In this document: one piece after another, positions 1-7,089 of the stretch
Layout of the letters: the number at the start of each line of letters is the position of its first letter
How positions within the stretch are numbered: position 1 is the first letter of the stretch
Assembly: GCA_031279175.1 (NCBI GenBank)
Contig: JAITJA010000075.1
Span: 1 to 15,831 of the forward strand
Direction of reading: 5' to 3'
Length of the DNA: 15,831 nucleotides
Source of the DNA: Odoribacteraceae bacterium
GTDB lineage: Bacteria > Bacteroidota > Bacteroidia > Bacteroidales > Marinifilaceae
Program-made: the position numbers and the translations under genes
Notes under the pieces: generated by a model
Told to the model about the DNA's origin: nothing
What the model saw: the letters and a program-made list of their open reading frames with translations, nothing else
Databases searched by the model: none

Positions 1-2241
1 ATTCTTCCGGTCGACGATTCTCGCGTTGTCACGCATCTCCTCGTGCAGCGTGCTTGGACGCGTGACCGTTCCCTGGACGTAGGACAACGGCACGGAGGCG
101 AAGCTCTCGCCGCGGTAACGCAGGTAGCCGTAGCGGGTGTTGGTATTGCCGTTCGTGGTGGCCGATCGCGCCTCGATCCCCAGTTGAAGGATCAGGCGAT
201 GAGCGTCATTGAATGTCTTGTTGTAGACAAGGCTGTTTCTAAAGGAGTAGTCCCTGTTCATGGCGTTCTCTATCTGTACCAGTCCACCGAAAGGTAGCTG
301 GCTGGCCAGCTCCTCGACGGAGTTTGGAAGCACCACGCCGTACTCGTATCCCCTCGTTTGCGTGACGTGGAAGGATAGCTCGGTGGCGTAGGTCTTTATC
401 TCTGAAGAAGAGACATTGTAGGAGAATAACCCCTGGTATTCCAGGTCGGTGAATATCTTCCATCTCAAGTCAACCGTGCTGCCAAATGTCTTGGTCGCGT
501 TGTTGTTGCCCGTGTTGTCCAGCTCGTTCTGGATATTGTAGTTGTACTTGTTGTTGGAGGTATTTACCGTACTGTATTTTCCTGACTTCTCGTGGTAGAA
601 GAATGTCCCGTCCTCGTTGTACATCGGGATGGTACGCGTGGTGTTGTAGGCGTAGTTGAAGGGACTCACGCCGTAGGCAAATCCACTCGTCTCGCGGACG
701 CTGCCGTTCAGCAGCATGTTCAGTAGCAGGTTCTCCCCGAGACGGAAGGTCGTGTTCGAGCTTGCCGTGAAGGTGAGCATGTCGTTGCCGATGGCCTCTC
801 CTTTTTGCTGCTGAAGATTAAACGAGTTGCGGCTCATCACCTTCTCCGTTCCCCCGGAGATGCTGATGTTGTGACCATGATTAAAGGAGTTGCGGAAGAG
901 TAGGGCGAACCAGTCGGTGTTTTGCCGCTCCATCTGGCGATACTCGGCGATCAGCTCGTCGTAAGTGATCTCCTTGTTCTGTAGCCGCTGGATCAGGCCA
1001 CCGTAACCAATGGGCATCACCTCCATCGTGTAGCTCTCGCGGGCAAGGTAAAGTTCCTTCGAGAATTGCATGGCCTCCTGCGAATTCATCAGGTCGTAGA
1101 GGGCGTAACGGGGACGCTGGCCGATGGAGAAGTTCCCGCTGTAGGAGACGGCAATGTCCCCGGCGCGAGCTTTTTTCGTCGTGATGACAATAACGCCGTT
1201 GGCCGCTTGCGAGCCGTAAATGGCCGTCGCGGAGGCGTCCTTGAGCACGGTGATGGTCTCGATGTCTAACGGGTTAAGCCACGCGATGGCGTTCGAGGCG
1301 ATCTCTCGCATCTCGTTGATGTCGGCCGACATGGACATGTTGTTGTCGGGCACCGGCAGCGGGTCGCGCTGGATTACCCCGTCAACAACCCATACCGGCT
1401 CCTGGTTGCCCAGCAGCGTGGAGGTGCCGCGGACGCGGATCTTCGGCGATGAACCAACCTGGCCGGAACGCGTGATGACGGACATGCCGGGGATCACGCC
1501 CTGTAACATCTGGTCGATGCTCGTCTCGCCGGCCACGTAGACGTCCTCGCCGCGTACGACGGTGATGGCCCCCACGTAGTCTCCCTTGCGGAAGACGGAG
1601 TAGCCGGTCACGACCATCTCCTCGATAGCCTTGATCTCCTCTTTCATCACGACTTCCAGCGTTGTCTCGCCCTTCCACGCGATCTCCTGTTTTATCATCC
1701 CGACGAAACTAAATACCAGCACGATGTCGTCACGTCGGGGGATCGAGAGGATGAACTCGCCCTTGATGTCGGCGGAGACGCCCACTGTCGTCCCTTTTAC
1801 CTGCACGGTCACGCCGGGTAGCGCTCCTCCCCTCTCGTCCTGCACTTTTCCCTTGAGGATGACCATTTCTTGTTGCGACGCCGCCTTCCGGATAATCACC
1901 GCGTCACCGCTGATCTCCGAGGTGAGGCCAGTCCCTTTCAGGCACTGCTCGAGGATCTCTTTCACGGTTAACTCTTTCGCGTCGATGTTCAACCCGTGTA
2001 CGCCATCGATTTCCCGCGTGCCGTACATGAAGACGAACCCTGTTCTTTTCTGCAGGTCCCAGATGACCTCCTCGAGACTCGCGTTTTCCACGCGTAACGA
2101 TAGTTTACTGTCCTGCGAGTAGACCGTCGCCGAGATCGGCAAACAACTCAGGAGTACTAACATGATCTTAAGTTTCATGACTAAAAGAATTTTGTTCCAC
2201 TTTTCCCGCCCGGGGGAATCATTACTTCGTTTTTTCTTCAT
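1..2241 (-). CDS. SusC/RagA-family TonB-dependent outer membrane receptor with STN domain (partial, C-terminus beyond window)
   Basis: This is an outer-membrane TonB-dependent transporter that would import a large nutrient and signal its presence inward. The minus strand is open from the ATG at 2241 to base 1 (747 codons). In order: an inner hydrophobic signal segment (about residues 18-43, ending VYSQ), an STN/secretin-like domain (about 48-118), a carboxypeptidase-regulatory-like domain (about 129-200), a TonB-box-like EEMVVTGY (207-214), then the plug with KIRVRGTSTLLGNQ (267-280) and KDASATAIYGSQAANGV (334-350), followed by the beginning of the barrel. Family members are usually 1000-1200 residues, so roughly the last third is missing. 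A second in-frame ATG at 2178 (MKLKIM) is possible, but family members usually carry the charged extension that starts at 2241. It lies downstream of a FecR and an ECF sigma gene on the same strand, matching the STN signalling role. The ligand cannot be told, and no SusD partner is in view. Confidence 0.96.
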   Translation of the reverse strand, partial: MKKKRSNDSPGREKWNKILLVMKLKIMLVLLSCLPISATVYSQDSKLSLRVENASLEEVIWDLQKRTGFVFMYGTREIDGVHGLNIDAKELTVKEILEQCLKGTGLTSEISGDAVIIRKAASQQEMVILKGKVQDERGGALPGVTVQVKGTTVGVSADIKGEFILSIPRRDDIVLVFSFVGMIKQEIAWKGETTLEVVMKEEIKAIEEMVVTGYSVFRKGDYVGAITVVRGEDVYVAGETSIDQMLQGVIPGMSVITRSGQVGSSPKIRVRGTSTLLGNQEPVWVVDGVIQRDPLPVPDNNMSMSADINEMREIASNAIAWLNPLDIETITVLKDASATAIYGSQAANGVIVITTKKARAGDIAVSYSGNFSIGQRPRYALYDLMNSQEAMQFSKELYLARESYTMEVMPIGYGGLIQRLQNKEITYDELIAEYRQMERQNTDWFALLFRNSFNHGHNISISGGTEKVMSRNSFNLQQQKGEAIGNDMLTFTASSNTTFRLGENLLLNMLLNGSVRETSGFAYGVSPFNYAYNTTRTIPMYNEDGTFFYHEKSGKYSTVNTSNNKYNYNIQNELDNTGNNNATKTFGSTVDLRWKIFTDLEYQGLFSYNVSSSEIKTYATELSFHVTQTRGYEYGVVLPNSVEELASQLPFGGLVQIENAMNRDYSFRNSLVYNKTFNDAHRLILQLGIEARSATTNGNTNTRYGYLRYRGESFASVPLSYVQGTVTRPSTLHEEMRDNARIVDRKN

Positions 2242-2287
2242 ACTTTTAGAGTGTTAAAGTGTTTAGGACTTTGATATTAATTGATCG

Positions 2288-2321
2288 CGCGTCGGGTGCT
2301 CGTAACGCCCGGCGCGTTTTT
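2288..2321 (+). terminator. GC-rich hairpin with T-run between fecR and susC genes
   Basis: An 11-bp stem (2288-2298 with 2306-2316, two G-U pairs when read as plus-strand RNA) with a 7-base loop is followed by five T (2317-2321). As plus-strand RNA it looks like an intrinsic terminator. As minus-strand RNA, the sense direction of the operon, the same stem has two C-A mismatches and no U-tract. No plus-strand gene precedes it, so it may stop antisense transcription or act as an intercistronic hairpin. The structure is directly visible; its function is inferred. Confidence 0.4.
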
Positions 2322-2323
2322 CA

Positions 2324-3481
2324 TTATTTGCTGTAGATCTCCAGTTTATTACCGACGCGAACCACGTGTGCCAGGTCTGTCGTCTGCAATATCCGGACGA
2401 TTGGTTCCATGTCGCGATAACGATCGAGGCTCGTCCCGATCTCGATATCTCGCGCCGCCTCGTCGCGGAATTCATACTCGAAGCCGTACCAGCGAGAGAG
2501 GTACGAGAGGATGTCCTCCAGGCGCTCGTTCCTGAAAATAAACTTGCCCGACCGCCACGCCGTGTAAAGATCCGCGTCCACCCGGCGCACCTCGCACGCT
2601 CCCGTTGCCTTGACGTAGCACCCCTGTTCGCCGGCAGTGATCTCCCATCGTCCTTGCTTGCCGAGAAGTTCCACGCGCCCCTCCACGAGGGTCGTCACCA
2701 CGAGGCGCTCGTTCCCGTACGCGCGGGTATTGAACGAGGTGCCGAGTACCCGCGTCGCGATCCCGCCCGAGCGCACCGTGAAGGGGCGCGCCGCGTCAGG
2801 CGTCACCTCGAAGAAGGCCTCTCCTTCCAGCTCTACCTCGCGGGTATCACCGGGAAAATGCACCGGGAAACGCAAGCGCGACTCGGCGTTCAGGTATACC
2901 CGCGTCCCGTCGGAGAGCGTCAACGGGAACTCCATCCCCGTCGGGGTGCGCACCTCGTTGTACACCTCTTCCGCCGGCGTCTCTACCGGGAGGTGGTAAT
3001 CCATCCCGCTGGAATCGACGATAATTGTCGTGCCGTCTCGCTCCGTCATTAGTAGCGCGGTCTGCTTGTCGATGTTCACGATCCGCCCGTCGTCCAGCGT
3101 GAGCAATGCTCCCGTCGTGCCGGAGTGGAAGAAAAATTCCTCGTCCTCTTCCATCGCCACCGGTAGCGGCATTTCACGCGAGCGGAAGACGGACAGCACT
3201 CCCGCGAGCAGGATCGTCGCGGCAACAGGATACAACACGCGGCTCCAGTGCCCTCTCCCCGTCGCGCGCCTGAACCGTTTCCATGCCTTCCCGGCGGGAT
3301 ACAGCCGCGTCTCTTCGCGATTCGCCTCGAAGCGTTTTTTGTCCATGATCCCCCGGACGAGGGCGGCGCGATGCTCGTCCCCGTCGATCCATTCCTCGAT
3401 GATTTGTTTGTCTTCCGGGCTTTCGTCCCCGGTGAATCGGGCGGCCAGTGCCCTGGTCAACCGGAATAATTTCTCCTCCAT
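2324..3481 (-). CDS. FecR-family anti-sigma factor (DUF4974 C-terminal domain)
   Basis: This is an inner-membrane anti-sigma factor that would hold the neighbouring ECF sigma factor and release it when the STN domain of the SusC-type receptor signals. It has 385 residues, a usual length. The N-terminal cytoplasmic part (1-80) carries an acidic LxxRFxGxES..D segment typical of Bacteroidetes FecR. A single membrane helix sits at about 82-98 (RVLYPVAATILLAGVLSVF). The periplasmic FecR domain spans about 175-275, with VRTPTGMEFPLTLSDGTRVY at 178-197 and LEGEAFFEVTPDAARPF at 218-234. The C-terminal DUF4974-type domain (about 312-384) has KFIFRNERLEDILSYLSRWY. The gene lies 76 bases downstream of the sigma gene and 82 bases upstream of the receptor, all on one strand. 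The family assignment is firm; the partner assignment follows from gene order. Confidence 0.96.
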   Translation of the reverse strand: MEEKLFRLTRALAARFTGDESPEDKQIIEEWIDGDEHRAALVRGIMDKKRFEANREETRLYPAGKAWKRFRRATGRGHWSRVLYPVAATILLAGVLSVFRSREMPLPVAMEEDEEFFFHSGTTGALLTLDDGRIVNIDKQTALLMTERDGTTIIVDSSGMDYHLPVETPAEEVYNEVRTPTGMEFPLTLSDGTRVYLNAESRLRFPVHFPGDTREVELEGEAFFEVTPDAARPFTVRSGGIATRVLGTSFNTRAYGNERLVVTTLVEGRVELLGKQGRWEITAGEQGCYVKATGACEVRRVDADLYTAWRSGKFIFRNERLEDILSYLSRWYGFEYEFRDEAARDIEIGTSLDRYRDMEPIVRILQTTDLAHVVRVGNKLEIYSK

Positions 3482-3557
3482 ATTAATTTTTTTTCACGGT
3501 ATAACAATCTCGAGCCGAAACAGGGTGACTCGGCGACAAAAAAACAGGAAGAGGGAT

Positions 3558-4097
3558 TTAGATGGAGAAGAGGAAGATCACGTAAAGATCCTGCAACCGC
3601 TCGCGTAATTTGCGATAGGCTGTTTTCTTCAGGGTGTGCACGGTCTCCGCGGAGATATTCATTTCCCGCGCGATTTCCGGGTTTGTAAGCCCGTCCATTG
3701 CCAGTTTGATGACGGTGCGCGCCCGTGGTGGCAACTCCTCGATCGCTTGTCGCACGAGCAGGTAGGTATCTTGCTCGATCACGTTTCCCTCGTAGAAGTC
3801 GTCGCTCCCGACGTGGCTATCGCGCAGGAAATCCCGGTTTACTTTTTCTCTCTTGATCAGGTTCAGCGAGCGATTCCGCGCGGAGACAAACAGGAAGCTT
3901 TTTACTTGAAAGAGGTGATCGAAGCGATCGCGACGTTCCCAGTAGAGCAGCAATACTTCTTGCGCGATATCCTCGCACTGCTCGCGATTCTTGATATAGC
4001 GCGAGGTAAAGACGCATAGCACGGGGTATAATTTCTCGAAGAACCCGCGGAACGCGTTCATGTTTCCTTTCTTTATCTCTGGTATGAGGTATTGCAT
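3558..4097 (-). CDS. ECF-type RNA polymerase sigma-70 factor (Bacteroidetes FecI-like)
   Basis: This alternative sigma factor would direct transcription of the receptor locus once freed from the FecR-type anti-sigma factor. From the ATG at 4097 it has 179 residues, normal for the family. Region 2 is at about 15-83 (CEDIAQEVLLLYWERRD, then LFQVKSFLFVSARNRSLNLIK). Region 4 is at about 112-167, with the helix-turn-helix LTNPEIAREMNISAETVHTL near 137-156. A short hydrophobic tail (VIFLFSI) ends the protein, as often seen in Bacteroidetes members. A GTG at 4112 would add five residues. I prefer the ATG because a -7-like box at 4125-4132 would place the transcription start near 4118, leaving almost no leader for the GTG. 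It is first in the sigma, fecR, susC order. Confidence 0.95.
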   Translation of the reverse strand: MQYLIPEIKKGNMNAFRGFFEKLYPVLCVFTSRYIKNREQCEDIAQEVLLLYWERRDRFDHLFQVKSFLFVSARNRSLNLIKREKVNRDFLRDSHVGSDDFYEGNVIEQDTYLLVRQAIEELPPRARTVIKLAMDGLTNPEIAREMNISAETVHTLKKTAYRKLRERLQDLYVIFLFSI

Positions 4098-4124
4098 AGT
4101 GCGCGGGATCACGTATCTTCGTCG

Positions 4125-4132
4125 CGAAAGTA
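4125..4132 (-). promoter_or_regulatory. Possible Bacteroidetes -7 box upstream of the sigma factor gene
   Basis: On the minus strand this reads TACTTTCG, one mismatch from the TAnnTTTG consensus, 28 bases before the preferred ATG. I see no convincing -33 element. The same octamer occurs before the FAD-dehydrogenase gene at 6281-6288. Confidence 0.35.
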
Positions 4133-4149
4133 GAGAATATTTACAAACG

Positions 4150-4180
4150 AAAAAGAGGGCGTCCGGAATGGACGTCCTCT
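4150..4180 (-). terminator. Rho-independent terminator of the HU gene
   Basis: A 10-position stem (4155-4164 with 4170-4179, one imperfect pair, 5-base loop) lies about 25 bases after the HU stop codon. In minus-strand reading it is followed by TTTTT. On the plus strand it is flanked by a T-rich TTCTTTTC, so it could work in both directions. Confidence 0.7.
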
Positions 4181-4203
4181 TCTTTTCATCACCTGTTAAC
4201 TAC

Positions 4204-4473
4204 CTAAAGTCTTTTTGACAACTCGATTCCCGGGCTAAACTTCACCGCTCTCCTGGCGGGAATCTGGATCTTTTGCCCGGTACGGGGATTCACTCCATTC
4301 CTCCCTTGCCTACCGACAACCGAGAAGGAACCAAAACCAACCAAGGAAACATTGTCATTGTTCTTTAGCGATCCGCTTACGATAGCGACAAAAGCGTCCA
4401 AAGCCTTTTTCGCGTCCACTTTACTTAAACCAGCCTGTTCGGCAATGGCATCGATCAATTGAGTTTTATTCAT
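4204..4473 (-). CDS. hup: HU-family DNA-binding protein
   Basis: This is a small basic nucleoid protein that binds and bends DNA as a dimer. It has 89 residues, the standard HU length. The N-terminal dimerisation helices start MNKTQLIDAIAEQAGLSKVD. The beta-arm segment carries the family signature GFGSFSVVGRQGRNGVNPRTG (in part, 47-66) with the arm-tip proline in NPRTGQ, then KIQIPARRAVKFSPG. The C-terminus stops at ELSKRL, slightly shorter than the usual final helix. It is a single-gene unit: a -7 box lies upstream (4522-4529) and a terminator follows (4150-4180). It is probably abundantly expressed. Bacteroidales carry several HU paralogues, so the exact paralogue cannot be named. Confidence 0.97.
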   Translation of the reverse strand: MNKTQLIDAIAEQAGLSKVDAKKALDAFVAIVSGSLKNNDNVSLVGFGSFSVVGRQGRNGVNPRTGQKIQIPARRAVKFSPGIELSKRL

Positions 4474-4521
4474 AACTATGAAATTAGGGTTTAAAAGAAC
4501 TATTCTTATCGTTTAGTCAGG

Positions 4522-4529
4522 CAAATGTA
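4522..4529 (-). promoter_or_regulatory. -7 box of the HU gene promoter
   Basis: The minus strand reads TACATTTG, a full match to the Bacteroidetes TAnnTTTG consensus. It predicts a transcript start near 4515 and a leader of about 42 bases. The -33 region is a T-run rather than a clean TTTG. Confidence 0.55.
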
Positions 4530-4722
4530 AACTATTTTCCGTCTAAAAAAAAGATTCCGGCAAAAAAAACAGGGAGGAGGAGGATTATCTCCTAATAAAA
4601 ACAAAACCAGTAGGTTTAAAGCGTTTCACGCGTCCGTTTCTATCTGTCGCGAAGCCCCGCGTGGCCCTTATTGTATTGCGCGAAAGTTGTTTTTTCAATG
4701 TTTGACCGTCATTTTTATCACT

Positions 4723-6267
4723 TTAGTTGATGACAGACGCCACGTTCTCGCCATCCATCGCCGCGGAAACAATACCGCCGGCATGACCGGCGCCCTCCCC
4801 GCACGGGTAAAGTCCGGCGACACAGGGGTGTTCCAGGCGCGTCGCGTCGCGCGGGACGCGAAACGGGGAGGAAGTGCGCGTCTCTACTCCCAACAGGAGC
4901 GCCTCGCCCGTGATAAAGCCGCGCGCTTTCCGCCCGAAACAAGCGAGGCCCTCGCGCAGGCGGTCGCGCAGCAAGGGGGGAAACCACTCGTGGAGCGGCG
5001 ACGACGTTATCCCGGGCTTGTACGACGAGCGCGGCAGGCCCGGGCCGCTCCTCCCCTCGAGGAAGTGCGTCAGGCGTTGTGCCGGGGCTGCCAGGTTACC
5101 GCCGCCGCGCCGCCACGCCTCCTCCTCGAGGCTCTCCTGGAACTCCATGCCCCCGAAGAGGCCGGGATAGTGTAAACTTTCCAGCTCGGCCTCCCCCACC
5201 GGGGTGACGATCGCCGCGTTTGCCCACGGGGTGTTACGTCCCGAGGAGGACATCCCGTTGACCACCTGTTGCCCGGGAGCCGTGCAAGCCGGGACCACCA
5301 CGCCGCCGGGGCACATGCAAAAGGAATAGACCCCGCGCCCCCCCACCTGCACGGCGAAATTATACTCGGCCGCGGGCAGGAAGTTGCCCCGGCCTCCCGG
5401 GTGATGGTACTGGATACGGTCTATCAACTCCTGGGGATGTTCCAGTCGCAGGCCCACCGCGAAATCCTTCGGGAGCACGCGGATCGAGTGGCGATGCAGC
5501 ATCCGGTAGACGTCGCGCGCGGAGTGTCCCGTCGCCAGGATGACCCGCCCGGAGAGAAACTCCCGCTCGTTGGCGACCACGCCCGCGATTTGCCCTTCAC
5601 GGAGGAGCAGGCTCGTCACCCGGTGCCCGAAGAGCACCTCGCCGCCGTGCTGCTCGATGGTATGGCGGATATTCGCCATGACCCGCGGCAGGCGATCTGT
5701 CCCGACGTGGGGGTGCGCGTCCGTCAGGATCACCGCCGGCGCGCCGTGATGCACCAGTATTTCCAGCACGCGCCGGGCGTCGCCTCGTTTCCCGGAGCGG
5801 GTAAACAGCTTCCCGTCGGAGAACGCGCCGGCCCCGCCCTCGCCGAAGCCGTAATTCGAATCCTCGTCCACCTGCCCGGAGCGGTACAGCCGTTGCAAGT
5901 CGAGCCGCCGCTCCTCCACGCGCTTGCCGCGTTCCAGCACGACGGGGCGAAAACCGCGCTCTAACAGGCGCAGGGCAGCGAACAATCCTGCCGGCCCCGC
6001 CCCGACGACAATCACCGGTTCGCCCCGCGTCACGTCGCGGTAGGCGGGGACGAAGAGCGGGGCGCGCGTCTCCATCGCGTCCACGTGCACCCCCACGCGC
6101 AGCTGGATCATCACTTGTCGCCGCCGCGCGTCCACCGATTTCCGCGCGAGCGCCACGCGCGCGATTCGTCCCGGGTGAACGTGTAACGCTTCCGCCACGA
6201 TTTGCCGGATAGTCTCCTCGTCGCGCGCCTCTTCCGGGGTCACCCGGATATCAATTTCCTTGTACAT
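4723..6267 (-). CDS. FAD-dependent dehydrogenase, COG2509 type (NAD(P)/FAD-dependent oxidoreductase)
   Basis: This is a predicted cytosolic flavoprotein of the widespread uncharacterised COG2509 family; its substrate is not known. It has 514 residues, within the family range. An N-terminal alpha/beta region (1-80) with IRVTPEEARDEETIR precedes the FAD-binding Rossmann motif VIVVGAGPAGLFAALRLLE (85-103), ending in the acidic VVLERG (109-114). A family-typical segment follows: SNYGFGEGGAGAFSDGKLFT (137-156). A second dinucleotide-fold motif is VILATGHSARDVY (242-254). CMCPGG is near the middle and NGMSSSGRNTPWANAA follows it. The C-terminal FAD-contacting motif is GLYPCGEGAGHAGGIVSAAM (485-504). 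The start is an ATG 14 bases downstream of a -7-like box. It stands alone between HU and the repeat region. The gene is notably GC-rich in third positions. Confidence 0.95.
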   Translation of the reverse strand: MYKEIDIRVTPEEARDEETIRQIVAEALHVHPGRIARVALARKSVDARRRQVMIQLRVGVHVDAMETRAPLFVPAYRDVTRGEPVIVVGAGPAGLFAALRLLERGFRPVVLERGKRVEERRLDLQRLYRSGQVDEDSNYGFGEGGAGAFSDGKLFTRSGKRGDARRVLEILVHHGAPAVILTDAHPHVGTDRLPRVMANIRHTIEQHGGEVLFGHRVTSLLLREGQIAGVVANEREFLSGRVILATGHSARDVYRMLHRHSIRVLPKDFAVGLRLEHPQELIDRIQYHHPGGRGNFLPAAEYNFAVQVGGRGVYSFCMCPGGVVVPACTAPGQQVVNGMSSSGRNTPWANAAIVTPVGEAELESLHYPGLFGGMEFQESLEEEAWRRGGGNLAAPAQRLTHFLEGRSGPGLPRSSYKPGITSSPLHEWFPPLLRDRLREGLACFGRKARGFITGEALLLGVETRTSSPFRVPRDATRLEHPCVAGLYPCGEGAGHAGGIVSAAMDGENVASVIN

Positions 6268-6280
6268 GCTTTTTTTTCAA

Positions 6281-6288
6281 CGAAAGTA
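6281..6288 (-). promoter_or_regulatory. Possible -7 box of the FAD-dehydrogenase gene
   Basis: The minus strand reads TACTTTCG, one mismatch from TAnnTTTG. The implied leader is only about 8 bases, which makes this a weak call. Confidence 0.35.
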
Positions 6289-6319
6289 GGCTTTTCATCC
6301 CGGTTATTCCCGTGTTCCC

Positions 6320-6415
6320 GTGAAAAAAACTATTGATCTATCGTCCGCGATAACTATCGGGACGTACGCGTTCCGGGGATACGCGGGCTTGTCTACCGTT
6401 GATTTGCCAAAGCAT
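6320..6415 (+). pseudogene. Relic of a BspA-type leucine-rich-repeat (LRR_5) protein gene
   Basis: The plus strand from a GTG at 6320 encodes about one and a third leucine-rich repeats of the BspA/LRR_5 class: KKTIDLSSAITIGTYAFRG followed by YAGLSTVDLPKH. This matches the family pattern x-TIGxYAFxGCxxLTxVxLP, with Tyr where a Cys is usual. The open frame continues to a TAG at 6520 inside the first tandem-repeat unit, giving at most 66 residues. The part after residue 32 shows no repeat pattern. Real members have a signal peptide and many repeats, so this is best read as a decayed fragment. Intact expression is unlikely. The motif is directly visible; the pseudogene call is inference. Confidence 0.55.
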
Positions 6416-6507
6416 AGACCTCTATCTCGACCCGGGAGTATCACCACATGGAGGGAGAACCGGGAGAAGCTGACGGAATACTTCCAGTTCACGCCCGAGA
6501 TCCGACG

Positions 6508-6864
6508 AAACAACGTGTAGGAAGCATAAAACAACGTGTAGGAAGCACCAAACAACGTGTAGGAAGCACCAAACAACGTGTAGGAGGCACCAAACAACGT
6601 GTAGGAAGCACCAAACAACGTGTAGGAAGCATAAAACAACGTGTAGGAAGCACCAAACAACGTGCAGGAAGCACCAAACAACGTGTAGGAAGCACCAAAC
6701 AACGTGTAGGAAGCATAAAACAACGTGTAGGAAGCATAAAACAACGTGTAGGAAGCATAAAACAACGTGCAGGAAGCACCAAACAACGTGTAGGAAGCAC
6801 CAAACAACGTGTAGGAAGCATAAAACAACGTGTAGGAGGCACCAAACAACGTGCAGGAAGCATA
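6508..6864. repeat. 21-bp tandem repeat array, 17 units
   Basis: Seventeen consecutive 21-base units fill 6508-6864 with no spacer and no length change. Each unit is AAA + CAACGTGTAGGAAGC + a three-base end. The end is ACC in eleven units and ATA in six (units 1, 6, 10, 11, 12, 15 and 17, less any miscount of one). Three units (8, 13, 17) have GTGCAGG for GTGTAGG, and two (4, 16) have GGAGGC for GGAAGC. Because 21 is divisible by three, five of six frames stay open through the array, giving several spurious long frames such as a KQRVGST repeat on plus and a SYTLFGA repeat on minus. The unit differences change the amino acid at nearly every variable site in every frame, so nothing suggests a protein is being conserved. 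It lies between the LRR relic and an empty 225-base stretch. It looks like a variable-number minisatellite. Confidence 0.93.
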
Positions 6865-7089
6865 AAACCGGGATCTTTACTTGTTGTCCCCGGGGCTTTG
6901 TCGCTGGCACTCGCGCGTACGCGCCTCGCGTAGGTTTATGTTACTCGTCTTCCGCGCGCGTTTCCCCCGGTGGATGCTTGTTTTACTTGTTTCATGATTA
7001 ACGGGATTAGTAACGGGGGATTTTTATTGCCCGGCTTCGTCGCGCGGCATTACCTGAAGTGCTTTTTTAATTGTTGTCACGGCAAGGGG
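6865..7089. other. Non-coding stretch between the 21-bp array and the hydrolase gene
   Basis: I see no gene, RNA or convincing promoter here. It contains GC-rich CGCG runs and a short near-duplication (AACGGGATTAG / AACGGGGG) around 7000-7020. No terminator with a stem and U-tract is visible after the hydrolase stop codon. A plus-strand frame starting at 6970 runs into the hydrolase and has no recognisable content. Confidence 0.5.

Noticed and set aside
2366..3608. Long plus-strand open frames opposite fecR and similar frames opposite the FAD-dehydrogenase and sdhA genes
   Set aside because: These are antisense shadows of GC-rich genes. Their translations show no domains and the minus-strand genes are clear.
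4562..4593. Possible terminator after the FAD-dehydrogenase gene (AGGAG/CTCCT stem, T-run on minus)
   Set aside because: The stem is only 5 bp, the T-run is 8 bases away from it, and it lies over 100 bases from the stop codon.
6508..6864. CRISPR array
   Set aside because: Units are contiguous with no unique spacers, the unit is only 21 bases, and there are no cas genes nearby.
6304..6933. Several long open frames across the 21-bp array (KQRVGST repeat on plus; SYTLFGA, HVVWCFL and LPTRCLV repeats on minus) that could be repeat proteins
   Set aside because: A 21-bp period keeps most frames open automatically. Unit differences are mostly non-synonymous in every frame, the flanks carry no signal peptide or domain, and no promoter fits.
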